From: Blakeslea trispora
Taxonomy: Eukaryota > Mucoromycota > Mucoromycetes > Mucorales > Choanephoraceae
Assembly (NCBI GenBank): GCA_025331445.1
Contig: JAIWNE010000108.1
Coordinates: forward strand, 51,536-115,535
Length of the DNA stretch: 64,000 nucleotides
Reading direction: 5' to 3'
Of this stretch, positions 12,792 through 22,611 are shown piece by piece. Both the position numbers and the translations under genes were made by a program. The notes beneath the pieces are model-generated. The model was not told where the DNA came from and made no database searches. It saw only the letters and a list, made by a program, of their open reading frames with translations. Within the stretch, counting starts at the first letter, position 1; the number at the start of each line of letters is the position of its first letter.

Positions 12792-13880
12792 TTAGCGTAC
12801 ATGTTGTTTATTTCTACACTTCTCCAAAGCTGCAACAGAGTGCTCAATTGACTTGGTTATTATATCCCGAGGTATATCATTACAAGCATCGCGAATTCTT
12901 GTGAACAAGTCTTCCTTATCGTTGAATTTACTACGTTTGACTCTATTTTTGACTAACGACCAAAATTGCTCTATGGGGTTTAGCTCAGGAGAGTAAGGTG
13001 GAAGATATACACATATATAGCCTCTGCTGGTGATTAGCGTTTCTATTTCCTGATTGTTGTGGATAGGTGCATTATCCATTACGAGATAAAAGCCTTTTAG
13101 TTCAGGGTGTTTGTCTAACTGGTCAAGTGTCCCTCTCAAAAAATTGAGATAATGTCCTGTTGTAGTGCCTTTTTTTCCTGCTTTTTTACTTTCAGTAGCT
13201 TTTCTTTTGCGAACTCCAGAAACTTTGATTCTCTTATTCATTTGAGGAACTCGTACTTCAATATTAACAACCCCAACAGTAGCTATTGCCCCTAAAATAG
13301 AATGTGATTCAGCTTTTGCAGATGGTGTTGAAGCGATAGCTGGAGCACCAGAAGCTGATCGTCCATACGAAGGCCTCATGTTGATATCGAAGCCGGATTC
13401 ATCAATAAAAATGCAGTTTCGAAGAAAATCCATGTCTGAACTATCGTATTTCATCACCCAATCGTATCTTGCTTGGATACGAGCAGGATCGTTTCGAGCT
13501 TTAGGTTGACGTTGCAACCTTTTGATCGTCAAATTACACTCATGTAATATGAAGCTATTGACAGTTGATTGTTTCAACGTAAATCCTTCAAGAGTTTTTG
13601 TTAAACTATCTACAACTTCGTCGGTTGTAGTGTAAGGCTTATTGTCAAAAAGCTCAAGAATGTGTAACTTTTGTGGCTCTTGAAGCTGACTCTTGGCCCG
13701 ACTGCTTTTGTTAGTCTGCTTTTCATATATGTTCCAACCGGGTTCTGTTCTGATTCGTTTTGCCCAAGTTTGAGCAGTTCTCTCGGCAATTCCAGCATAC
13801 TCTGCTGCTTTAGCTGCCGAAAAAAATTTGATTTTTAAGTAGCAAAGGAACAACGTTTTCTGATCGTCCGTATAAGACAT
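12792..13880 (-). CDS. Tc1/mariner DD34E transposase, left-arm copy (362 aa)
   Basis: A cut-and-paste transposase acting on flanking TIRs at TA targets. An N-terminal HTH (about residues 1-45, SAAKAAEYAGIAERTAQTWAKR) is followed by a second HTH region and a DDE_3 catalytic core. The catalytic Asp are in FIDESGFD and VMDNAPIH, and the catalytic Glu is in SPELNPIEQFW, with 34 residues between the second Asp and the Glu. All three acids are present and the frame is open. Relative to the right-arm copy, this one has lost 31 bp between short direct repeats at its 3' end, so the C-terminus reads HVR instead of PL. A 93-aa acidic ORF precedes it. It is probably still able to make protein, though its own inner TIR is incomplete. 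Confidence 0.9.
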   Translation of the reverse strand: MSYTDDQKTLFLCYLKIKFFSAAKAAEYAGIAERTAQTWAKRIRTEPGWNIYEKQTNKSSRAKSQLQEPQKLHILELFDNKPYTTTDEVVDSLTKTLEGFTLKQSTVNSFILHECNLTIKRLQRQPKARNDPARIQARYDWVMKYDSSDMDFLRNCIFIDESGFDINMRPSYGRSASGAPAIASTPSAKAESHSILGAIATVGVVNIEVRVPQMNKRIKVSGVRKRKATESKKAGKKGTTTGHYLNFLRGTLDQLDKHPELKGFYLVMDNAPIHNNQEIETLITSRGYICVYLPPYSPELNPIEQFWSLVKNRVKRSKFNDKEDLFTRIRDACNDIPRDIITKSIEHSVAALEKCRNKQHVR

Positions 13881-13917
13881 GTAGCTCCTAACATTGCCAA
13901 CTTTGTCAGCAATAGTC

Positions 13918-14199
13918 TTATTCGCTTTTTCGATAACAAGTGATATTCTTGCTCTCTAAGTTCTCGTCTTCGGCATCGAGCTCAATGGGAACAGGTTGAC
14001 AATCATTATATTCACTTAGATTAGTCAAGTTTCGAAGATTGAATTCCTCTCCTTCTTCGATAATGTAGTCCATGGCCTCTGCACCGTCTTCCGTAGTTAT
14101 TCCGCCCTGACCGTCCTCAATAAAGAATTTATGCGTGTTGCTCATTTGAAAAATATTTAAAGTAAAAGAGACGTCTTTTAGAATGTGGAAGTCTGCCAT
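13918..14199 (-). CDS. small acidic ORF upstream of transposase, left arm (93 aa)
   Basis: Begins at an ATG directly inside the inner TIR and ends 37 nt before the transposase ATG. It is highly acidic (runs of Glu and Asp) and has no recognised domain. It is perfectly conserved in the right arm (44288-44569). It may be a second transposon protein or the first exon of the transposase. A 25-nt intron would restore frame but is too short to be credible. Confidence 0.4.
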   Translation of the reverse strand: MADFHILKDVSFTLNIFQMSNTHKFFIEDGQGGITTEDGAEAMDYIIEEGEEFNLRNLTNLSEYNDCQPVPIELDAEDENLESKNITCYRKSE

Positions 14200-14298
14200 T
14201 TGGTTTTTGAGAATACGCTATCTGAAATCTCGGTATGCGCTCATTGACATTTTGAAAACTGCTGATTGGATATTTTTTTTTTACGCTTATTGATTTTT
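14199..14298. repeat. truncated inner TIR of the left-arm mariner
   Basis: Inverted copy of 12677-12780. It stops in the fourth phrase unit (TTACGCTTATTG) and runs into unrelated sequence from about 14298. About 80 bp of the terminal end is missing, so this end should not be a transposase substrate. The same break is seen at about 44186 in the right arm. Confidence 0.75.
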
Positions 14299-14361
14299 AG
14301 GGATCGCAGTCAAACAATTTGATCAAATATATTTGCAAATGAAAATCAAATCGCAGACGTA

Positions 14362-15914
14362 ACAATGGATCCTCAGTGCCAAAGACAATCAATGGACACA
14401 CTTACAACATTGATAATCGATGGATTGTACCACACAATCTGTATCTGTGCTCAAAATATGATGCCCATATTAATGTTGAATTGTATTCTTCAATTAACAG
14501 CATCAAGTATGTATACAAATATGTGTACAAGGGTCATGATCGGGCCTCAATGTCAGTTGAACAAAACGACGAGATACAGTCCTTCATTGATACAAGATAT
14601 GTATCTGCTCCTGAGGCTTGCTGGCGCTTATTCTCTTTCAGTATGCATAAGGAATTCCCATCACATCAGCGTCTCTCCATTCATCTTGAAAGTGAGAACT
14701 CTGTATATTTCAATGAAGACGATGACATCAACAATGTGTTGGAACGTGCATCAGTACAGGACACTACTCTTACAAGTTGGTTCAAAGTAAATGCAGTTGA
14801 TCCAAATGCTAGATCAATACTGCATCCCAACTTTCCTGAAGAATACGTCTGGCACGATGAACATCAACCTAGAAGATGGGAAAAAAGACAACGAGGTTTC
14901 GGTGGTACCATCGGCAGAATATATGCCATTTCTCTTAGACAATCGGAATTGTATCATCTTCGGGATGTTACTTTATCAAGTTGCAGGTGTTGTATTATTT
15001 AAAGATATTCGTACTGTCAATGGTGTTGAACATGTCGCCTTACAAGATGCTGCCCGTGCTCTTGGATTGCTTGAATCAGATGATCAATGGAATTGATGTC
15101 TCGACGAAGCTTCTCATACACAATCACCTGTGTCTTTGCGCAGACTTTTTGTTATCATCTTGATATTTTGCTCTCCTTCAAATCCTCATCAACTTTGGAT
15201 GCAATTGAAGGACAAATTATCTGAGGATCATATTTACCAATTAACTCGAGATCCTTCATTTGATTCTATTCTAAATGATATCAGTGAAGCAGCTTATGGC
15301 TATGCTTTACTGGATATTGATGAAATTTTGAGTACACAGCATGGATCAAGCTTATCAAGATTTCCCGGACTTCAGCTTCCTTCGATTGATTCTAGAAGAA
15401 ATAGTAACAATGCCGCTATCAATCCTTTATTTCAAGAACAAAATCGATTGAATGTGCTTGCCAGTCAAAGTCCTGTAACCAATGACATTGATAGATTTAA
15501 TAATGATCAACGTCATGTATTTGATACTATCATGCAATGTATTGAAAGGGATGGTTTTCAATCAACTAATTTTGCGAGAGTTTTTTTTTGTAGATGGTCT
15601 GGAGGAACAGGTAAAACTTTCCTCTTCAATACTATCTTGAAAGCTGTAAGATCGCTTAATGATGGCTATGCGTTAGCTGTTACTTTGAGTGGCACAGCTT
15701 CATTGTTGCTGGATGGAGGTAGAACTGTGCATTCATTGCTCAAAATTCCTTTGGAAACATCTCCAACAACATTATGTAGAATCAAGCCGAACTCTGAACT
15801 AGCAGAACTTCTTAGGCAGACTAAGCTGATCATATGGGATGAATCCTCAATGATCAATAAATCCAGTTTAGAAACAGTCGATCGCACTTTCAAAGACATC
15901 TTTAGTAGAAACAA
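14362..15914 (+). pseudogene. Helitron Rep/Pif1 helicase fragment, left arm
   Basis: Three overlapping reading frames together encode the C-terminal part of a Helitron Rep-helicase protein. First comes the DNRWIVPHN...HINVE...KYVYKGHD region typical of Helitron proteins. Next is the WFK..AR..PNFPEEYVW...IGRIYAIS segment. After that is a Pif1-type helicase with Walker A SGGTGKTF and Walker B IIWDESSM. Frameshifts near 14935-15000 and a stop near 15094 break it, and no Rep HUH domain is seen upstream. The helicase frame is open through the T9 tract at 15581-15589. It ends abruptly where a DIRS-like element is inserted. Not functional as read. Confidence 0.8.
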
Positions 15915-16103
15915 TTCAAGGTCGAATGAAATTCTCTCAGAATTGAGTGAGACCGTCGAAATTGACAAGAACGAATTACATTGCTTTATCATCTTTATTC
16001 ATTTAAAATAGCGAAAATAAAAAGAAATTTTTTCTATTATATTTGTACCTTGATCATCTTTTTCGCTCAGGTCAATTACCGTCATTAAGATTTTTCAATA
16101 AAA

Positions 16104-17009
16104 ATGTCAGAAGTTACACCTGAGACTATCAGTGATATTCAACAGCAATTGTCGGTTACACAACAACTTTTGGAGAAATTAATGTTACAAACAAACCAAA
16201 ATAGACCCGCTGAAGATGCCAATATCAGCGCTACCCCTCTTTCTGATATGGAAGAGGTTGTCGACCGTACCCCTGTACACTCTATTGCAGTACGCCAGCA
16301 CTTCGACTGGAAGCCCCCTGAGGAATTGAGCGAGATTCTTGGATATAAGACCCCTGTTTTCACCGCTCCTCCTTTAGGAGACAATCAACGCAAGGAGCTT
16401 ATCGAAGCGTACCCTCCAATGCGTCACATGGAGTACAAAGCTCCCAACACTGTTCCTGAGGCTTACAAGCAGATGAACAAAGGCCAACAGCATGAGGATG
16501 CCGTATTGAAGGATACTCAATACCTTCTTTCGGGTGTCCTCCGCCCTTTGGACATCTTAGGCTTTGAGATCTATACAGCTGATATTCCAGACAACGATGC
16601 TGAGCGTTTCTTATTGATGATTCGAGACGTCCGCTCGTTAGTGCTGAATGTTGCCTCTACAATCAACCATCATCGCAATAAGCTTGCACTCCGCGCAGTA
16701 CACCCTTCCTTTTCATTGCCATCACCTGCTTCGAATACCACCTACACAATGTCTGCCAACGATTTTGCCGCTTCTATTGCTCAGCAAACTGCTGCAGGTA
16801 AGACATTGAGAGAAGCTAGGGGCCTTGGTAGAAACAAGGGCAAAACAAAGCGTAGATTCCAACAGAATGTCAGTGAATCTTCCTCTTCCTCTTCCTCTGC
16901 CTCGCCTGGGACCTCTCAGTCGTATTTTCGGCGGGATCACACTCCCAAACAGAACAACCCGTTTTCGAACAAGAAACCAGTTTCAAAGACCAACAGCAAG
17001 CATCAGTAA
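16104..17009 (+). CDS. DIRS ORF1, gag-like (301 aa)
   Basis: First ORF of the DIRS-like element. An N-terminal predicted helical segment (residues 1-40) precedes a central conserved-looking region (PPEELSEILGYKTP, KQMNKGQQHEDAVLKDTQYLLSG). The C-terminus is Ser-rich and basic with no zinc knuckle, as in fungal DIRS gag-like proteins. It presumably packages element RNA. Its stop (TAA, 17007-17009) lies inside the open RT frame, which is -1 relative to it. Confidence 0.7.
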   Translation: MSEVTPETISDIQQQLSVTQQLLEKLMLQTNQNRPAEDANISATPLSDMEEVVDRTPVHSIAVRQHFDWKPPEELSEILGYKTPVFTAPPLGDNQRKELIEAYPPMRHMEYKAPNTVPEAYKQMNKGQQHEDAVLKDTQYLLSGVLRPLDILGFEIYTADIPDNDAERFLLMIRDVRSLVLNVASTINHHRNKLALRAVHPSFSLPSPASNTTYTMSANDFAASIAQQTAAGKTLREARGLGRNKGKTKRRFQQNVSESSSSSSSASPGTSQSYFRRDHTPKQNNPFSNKKPVSKTNSKHQ

Positions 17010-18949
17010 GCTTGCGTCCCAACCCATCTCTCTCAACAGAGATAGGTTTAGTAGGAGGTCGCCTTCAACAGTTCGCGACACAATGGATTCAACTCTTCCC
17101 AAACCATCACCTCTTGTCATCCGTCCAACACGGTTTCAAAATTCCTTTCCATACACCTCCTTCTCTCAAAAACGCCCTCCCTTGTTCCAACATTTCCGCC
17201 GCCACTTCCGGAAACCTACCATCCGATTTAGACGATGCTCTTATGGAATTACTGCAGAAGAACGCCATCGAGCAAGTCGACCAGTCGGACGCCTACTCCA
17301 GCTTCGTAAGTCCTATATTTACCGTTCCCAAGAAAACAGGCGGGGTAAGGCCAGTTTTCAACTTGAAAGCACTCAATCAATATGTGGAGTGTCCTCACTT
17401 CAAAATGGAGACCATACAGGACATAGCACTAATGATCAAACCAAAGGACTACATGGTTTCCATAGATCTCTCGGATGCATTCCTTCATCTCCCTCTTCAT
17501 CCCAGTTCTCGCCGATTTCTTCGCTTCCGCTGGAAGAACCAACTTTACCAGTTCTGCACCACACCTTTCGGCCTGAACATAGTCCCGTACTGGTTCACCA
17601 AAATAACACGCCCCATTGCAGAATGGGCACGGCAACAGGGTATCCGGCTAGCAGCTTACCTAGACGATTGGATCATTATGGGCGAATCAGTAGAGTTGGT
17701 CCGCCAACATACAACCATGATCCTCTCTTGTCTTCGCAATCTAGGTTGGTTAGTAAACCTCAAGAAATCCAATCTGCAGCCATCACAGCACATCGAGCAT
17801 CTGGGGTTTCTTCTGAACACAGAAACCATGCAGGCCTCATTACCTGGCAAGAAGCTACGAGACCTTCTGAGGGCTCTTCGTCAAGTTTGCCGCCAACCAT
17901 GCCAAACTCCTCGCAGAGTACAGAGCTTGATTATGCGACTTCAGGCAGCAACCTTCGCAGTATTTCCAACGCGCCTGTACACACGACACTTACTATATCA
18001 GAAGAACCAATGGATGCGATCCGATCCTCGATGGGATGTGCCTCAACCCCTGAGTCCTCTAGCGATGGAAGAGTTGAAATGGTGGATAGACAACTTGGCG
18101 AGTTGGAACGGCCGTTCCCTGATTCCCTCAACAGCGTCAGCAACCCTTTATGTAGACACATCCAATACCGGATGGGGATGCTCTTACCAGAACCAGACAG
18201 CCTTTGGACATTGGACACACGAGGAAAGTATGCAACACATCAATTGGAAGGAACTGATGGCAGCATTCCTTGCCTTGAGAGCATTCCCTCAACTTCACCA
18301 ACAACATGTCTTGATTCGTACAGACAACACGACTTCGCTCGCATACATCAAGAAACAGGGAGGTACCCGATCCTACGACCTGATGTATCTTGCGACCAAG
18401 CTCTGGAAATGGTGTTTGAAGAGAGGACTAACGCTCTCAGCTCAGCATATACCAGGGATCGACAACAAGACGGCAGACATGCAATCGCGACGACTCTTTT
18501 ACAAGAATCAATGGCAGGTAAAACCAAGCGTATTTCGCTCCATCATCAGGCTGTGGTCAATTCGCCCAGATGTGGACCTATTCGCCGATCGAACAACGAA
18601 CCTGTGCGCAAAATACGTCTCGTGGAAGCGCGACCCAGGCGCATGGCAGATAGACGCCTTCTCCCTAAAGTGGTCACAATTCCGATTGCCGTGGATCAAT
18701 CCACCTTGGAACTTGATAATGAGGTGTGTCGAGAAAATACGTCGAGAGAGAATATCTCAACCTTCTGTCCTCGTAACCCCGTATTGGACGAGCGCACCTT
18801 GGTTTCCGTTCCTTCAGCAAATGGCTCTCTGCCAGCCTCTCCTCCTTTACCAGCCCGACATACAGCCAACATCACCGCTGACAACATGCCCATTGACCGC
18901 AACCAAATCCAGTCTCTCCGTTTGGATGCTCTCCGCGGCTCCTCTTTGA
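16877..18949 (+). CDS. DIRS ORF2, reverse transcriptase-RNase H
   Basis: The open frame runs from 16877, after an in-frame TGA, to 18949 and has no early ATG. It overlaps ORF1 in the -1 frame, so translation probably needs frameshifting, reinitiation or a non-ATG start (first TTG at 17012). RT motifs seen are FTVPKKTGGVRPVFNLKALN, MVSIDLSDAFLHLPL, TPFGLN and the catalytic AYLDDWI. The RNase H domain follows, with YVDTSNTGWGC, the NWKELMA glutamate, IRTDNTTSLAY and HIPGIDNKTAD. The C-terminal extension (PDVDLFADR, INPPWNLI) is the segment that often follows RNase H in DIRS elements. No disabling mutation is seen. Confidence 0.88.
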   Translation: MFLFLFLCLAWDLSVVFSAGSHSQTEQPVFEQETSFKDQQQASVSLRPNPSLSTEIGLVGGRLQQFATQWIQLFPNHHLLSSVQHGFKIPFHTPPSLKNALPCSNISAATSGNLPSDLDDALMELLQKNAIEQVDQSDAYSSFVSPIFTVPKKTGGVRPVFNLKALNQYVECPHFKMETIQDIALMIKPKDYMVSIDLSDAFLHLPLHPSSRRFLRFRWKNQLYQFCTTPFGLNIVPYWFTKITRPIAEWARQQGIRLAAYLDDWIIMGESVELVRQHTTMILSCLRNLGWLVNLKKSNLQPSQHIEHLGFLLNTETMQASLPGKKLRDLLRALRQVCRQPCQTPRRVQSLIMRLQAATFAVFPTRLYTRHLLYQKNQWMRSDPRWDVPQPLSPLAMEELKWWIDNLASWNGRSLIPSTASATLYVDTSNTGWGCSYQNQTAFGHWTHEESMQHINWKELMAAFLALRAFPQLHQQHVLIRTDNTTSLAYIKKQGGTRSYDLMYLATKLWKWCLKRGLTLSAQHIPGIDNKTADMQSRRLFYKNQWQVKPSVFRSIIRLWSIRPDVDLFADRTTNLCAKYVSWKRDPGAWQIDAFSLKWSQFRLPWINPPWNLIMRCVEKIRRERISQPSVLVTPYWTSAPWFPFLQQMALCQPLLLYQPDIQPTSPLTTCPLTATKSSLSVWMLSAAPL

Positions 18950-19974
18950 GCGCGGGCTTGTCGGCAGAATCATTGGCTCTCATACACCATCCTCGTTTAG
19001 TTGACTCAGCCACCAACCGTTCATACAAAAGGGGACAAGAACTGTTTGTTGCGTGGGCCTTAGAGCAGGACGTCAGTCCCACCAAGTTCAGCACATCTGA
19101 TTTGACTAACTTCCTATCTCATCTGTTTCACTCACGAGGTTATCAGATTGGCACCTTACGACTTATACGTTCTGCTGTTACCCATCTTCACGAAGCGCCC
19201 GATTCTCTGCGAAACTCGGATAACAATCCGATCACAGCGCTACTTGATTCTTTGGCTCATCAAGCACCTCCTCGCCCCCAATACAAATCTAAAGTCGACC
19301 TTTCCAAAACTCTGAAGTTTTTAGCCAATGTTCCTTCCACTGTCTCTACCTCATTGGCCTCTCTTCAGCCAAAGGTCGCATTTTTGCTTGGGATGGCTGC
19401 TTTTCTTCGTCCGTCAGATCTGCATCGCATTGACCTCTCTAGCTGCAAAATTGACACTGCAGGTTCGCTTTGCTTTGACGTTGTTGCTCCAAAAGAGCGC
19501 CGCAAGGGCCAACGAATCATCAAAACGCTCACTGTTCATTCACACGCAAATTCGCCGAACCTCTGTCCTGTTCGTGCTTTTACTGCACTTCGTGACCATC
19601 CTCGTGCCAGATCGTTAAGGTCGCCCAAATCCTTATTCGTTCACTCGACTAAACCAGGTCAGCCCATCCTTGTCACTACGATCTCCTCCTGGATTCGCCG
19701 CCTTGTCCGCTTATCTACCACGGAACCAAGGGTGTCTCTTCGGTCTGTTGCTGCCACACTGGCCTTAGAAAATGATGTCCCTCTTCAGGACATTATCACT
19801 TTGGGAAACTGGTCTTCCTCATCGACCTTTGAGCAACACTACCGACGCCATACAATGCTCCGTACGGATTTTACTTCTGTGGTTCTTTCCCCTGGTACTC
19901 TGCCCTCTCATGACGAAGATACTGATGATGATATTTTTGCGGACGCTCCTTCGGATTTTCCTTCCGATTCTTAA
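18886..19974 (+). CDS. DIRS ORF3, tyrosine recombinase (362 aa)
   Basis: Integrates the circular DNA intermediate. The ATG at 18886 was chosen because it falls just inside the end of the RT ORF. An N-terminal SAM-like DNA-binding region (about residues 45-110) is followed by the catalytic domain. The first Arg is in FLRPSDLHRID. The second Arg is in VSLRSVAATLAL. The nucleophile Tyr is in STFEQHYRRH. The position where many tyrosine recombinases have His (H-x-x-R) is Val here. The tail is acidic. The open frame extends far upstream, but that part is a shadow of ORFs 1-2. Confidence 0.85.
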   Translation: MPIDRNQIQSLRLDALRGSSLSAGLSAESLALIHHPRLVDSATNRSYKRGQELFVAWALEQDVSPTKFSTSDLTNFLSHLFHSRGYQIGTLRLIRSAVTHLHEAPDSLRNSDNNPITALLDSLAHQAPPRPQYKSKVDLSKTLKFLANVPSTVSTSLASLQPKVAFLLGMAAFLRPSDLHRIDLSSCKIDTAGSLCFDVVAPKERRKGQRIIKTLTVHSHANSPNLCPVRAFTALRDHPRARSLRSPKSLFVHSTKPGQPILVTTISSWIRRLVRLSTTEPRVSLRSVAATLALENDVPLQDIITLGNWSSSSTFEQHYRRHTMLRTDFTSVVLSPGTLPSHDEDTDDDIFADAPSDFPSDS

Positions 19975-20274
19975 TACTCTGGATAAGCAATGTAATTCGT
20001 TCTTGTCAATTTCGACGGTCTCACTCAATTCTGAGAGAATTTCATTCGACCTTGAATTGTTCTCTTAGACCAGAGAAATAGACAAGAACGAATTACAGCC
20101 CTCCCTCCCTCCCTTTTTAATTGACCTGAGCTCATTTTATTGATCAAGGTACAAATATAATAGAAAAAATTTCGCTATTTTAAATGAATAAAGATGATAA
20201 AGCAATGTAATTCGTTCTTGTCTATTTCTCTGGTCTAAGAGAACAATTATGCCTAGAAACAAAATCGTTGCGCC

Positions 20275-21845
20275 ATGGAAAAGAGGCAAGTATATTTTAT
20301 GCTATTGTTTTATTTGTTGCTCACATAGTTTGAAGCAGATTTGTTTGCGTTTTTGCACAATAAGCCTGACGGAACAGCCTCATTAAAACTCTTCGCACTT
20401 GAGAACCATGAAGTTTTCATTAAAGATTGCAAGAAGTTGAAAAAGCCCAGAGAAACTTGGATCAAGCGACTTAACGTGTGTGCCCAACAATCGAGAAAAG
20501 TAAATCAATGACATCTCCAAAAAGTGAAAAGGTTTTCTTCTAACCGATTACGTCTTAAAACTGTAGAGAGTATTGCATGATGAGCCTGATTGGAGCACCA
20601 TAATGGTATTTTTTTCTTATAGAGCTTGAAGACTGTTAAGCTAACACTTTACTTTCTTCATGTGATAGCCAGCAGCAGGAACAAGCCGAAACTCAGCCAG
20701 CAATAGCACAAGAAATAATATCTCTGCAAGCTGTTCTCTCAGCACATCGTCAAGGCATTATCAACGAGCCTTAAAAGCATCAGACTACGAGACGATTAGA
20801 AATACATTTAATGAATTCAAGCCTGAAGACAAAACCGTTCTCGCTAGTGGAAAAGTTGTTGAAGATGTCATGTTGACAGTCGCTTTGAAATGTAAATACG
20901 AGCATCCCTGCCAGTATGCTATCCTTGATCTGAGTGACAGTATTTGGAACAATGCTTTTACTGAAGAAGAAAAGAATGAGATTAAAAGAACAAGAAAAGC
21001 CAAGCTGTCTGATCCTTTGCCTCCTGCTGCTAAAGCTTTCACTGATAAACTTTTGAGCAAAAGAAGATATGTTGATGTGGTTGATGTTGTTCGTGCCTTT
21101 GAAGAAGACCAACTGAGCAGTCTGTACTTTTTTAAGACAGCATGCCTCAAAGCAGCCAATTTGTTTGCCAGAAGCAATACGTTGACCTTTCCTGTGCTCG
21201 CTAACGAGCGCTATTTGATCCGACAAGTATGGGGCCTGCTTTCACATGCTTTTGACTGTAGTGATATTGATGCCATTGACGAGAAGGAAAGTATGGCAAG
21301 CTGCTGCATGAAGAATGTTGAGCGCGCTTTAGCATCAGAAGACTCGATGTCAAGGCTTGTTTCTGGCGTGATCCCTGACCTGTTGTATGTGTTCAATACT
21401 TATGAGCTAGGAGGTATGGAGGCCGGCATTCAAGCCAAGGATGGAATATCAACGAAGACAATCAACGAAAAGATGATGAAGCTGCCGATAATGCTGGCCC
21501 ACCAACTGCTGTATTTGAAGAATCAGACAGGGTTGAATGACTTGAGCACTCACGGCTTTCTTGTTGACAGTAAGTAATAACAGCAATATCTTTCTCATCT
21601 GAATTATCAACCGCTTAAATTTCCTTTTAGATCTGTCGCTGACAGCCATATGCTGTGAACAGCCGAAGAATGGGTTTTTGCTGGTCACAAAGATCAAGCC
21701 TCTCGCCTTCCCCAAGGAGGTAGAAAATCTGACAAGACAGCTTGTACCTATCTTACAAGTTGTATATAATGTGAAGAAGGGCATGCTGGAGATTGTGAGC
21801 AAGATCAAAAGCAACAATACCAACATTGAGCTAGAGCTCGAATAA
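20275..21845 (+). CDS. intron-containing gene of unknown function (433 aa)
   Basis: Four exons give one continuous frame: 20275-20289, 20329-20499, 20669-21569 and 21631-21845, all GT-AG. The 169-nt second intron is long for this window. No domain is recognised. The central part is mixed alpha-helical with LLSKRRYVDVVDVVRAFEED and RQVWGLLSHAFDCSDID segments, and the C-terminus is moderately basic (VYNVKKGMLEIVSKIKSN). It begins only 27 bp after the DIRS right end, so its true 5' end may have been removed. The first five-codon exon is the least certain. The intact long frame inside an element-rich island suggests cargo or a recently trapped gene. Confidence 0.55.
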
Positions 21846-22204
21846 AATACCCTGTTTTGTTACTTTTAAGCTGTAAAATGCCCTTAAAGGAATGGAAAAT
21901 TGTGTCTAATCAGACGGTATTTATTGATATACAGGACACAAACAAGAGTAAAAAAAAAAGGAACTTAAGCCAACTTCCAGGCATCATACTGAGAGGGTGA
22001 AAACATTCTTACTTTTCCCTGACGGCCCTTTTTTCTTTTGTAATGTGGATCATTAAAGGAACCAATCAGCTTTGCTTCTAGAGAAATCATATTGCTAAGG
22101 CGATACGGAAGGCTCTAGACTGCATTTGGTCAAAGTCTCGATCAATGTGTTCAATTTTGACCTTAAACACCAAAAACTATATTCTGCATAAAAGGGGATT
22201 GAAA
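21846..22204. other. intergenic, no gene seen
   Basis: AT-rich flank between the unknown gene and the tandem repeat. It includes an A tract near 21951 and no other recognisable feature. Confidence 0.5.
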
Positions 22205-22611
22205 GGAACATGTCCCAGAATTACGAAGCCACGACACAGTCTGTCTTCAACCATTTCCTAGCGAGAACGAAATGCCTAATAAAAAAAGTGCACACTTGAA
22301 AGGAACATGTCCCAGAATTACGAAGCCACGACACAGTCTGTCTTCAACCTTCCAAATGTTAAGCAGCTAGGAAAGGAACATGTCCCAGAATTACGAAGCC
22401 ACGACACAGTCTGTCTTCAACCATTTCCTAGCGAGAACGAAATGCCTAATAAAAAAAGTGCACACTTGAAAGGAACATGTCCCAGAATTACGAAGCCACG
22501 ACACAGTCTGTCTTCAACCTTCCAAATGTTAAGCAGCTAGGAAAGGAACATGTCCCAGAATTACGAAGCCACGACACAGTCTGTCTTCAACCATTTCCTA
22601 GCGAGAACAAA
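22205..22611. repeat. higher-order tandem repeat, 170-bp period (97 + 73)
   Basis: Five units starting GGAACATGTCCCAGAATTAC begin at 22205, 22302, 22375, 22472 and 22545. Two unit types alternate: A (97 bp, with an A-tract and CACACTTG) and B (73 bp, ending AAGCAGCTAGGAAA). They form an A-B-A-B-A' array with a 170-bp period. Copies are essentially identical, so amplification is recent. Short ORFs across it are repeats of the same frame and probably not genes. Confidence 0.9.

Larger units (their letters stand above)
15913..20248 (+). mobile_element. complete DIRS-like retrotransposon with inverted repeats and internal complementary region
   Basis: The left inverted repeat (core 15966-16078) matches the right one in reverse (20114-20228) apart from small indels. 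An internal complementary region at 19982-20098 is the reverse complement of the joined outer ends: it contains CCTTGAATTGTTC, exactly the complement of right end plus left end (GAACAATT/CAAGG). This is the hallmark of DIRS elements, which replicate through a circle. Three overlapping ORFs encode a gag-like protein, RT/RNase H and a tyrosine recombinase. The left flank is the Helitron fragment, but the right flank does not continue it, so sequence was lost or rearranged after insertion. Confidence 0.9.

Noticed and set aside
16825..18885. 1,049-codon plus-strand ORF covering most of the DIRS element
   Set aside because: Upstream of about 18886 it is a shadow of the gag-like and RT-RNase H ORFs. 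Only its C-terminal 362 codons show recombinase motifs.
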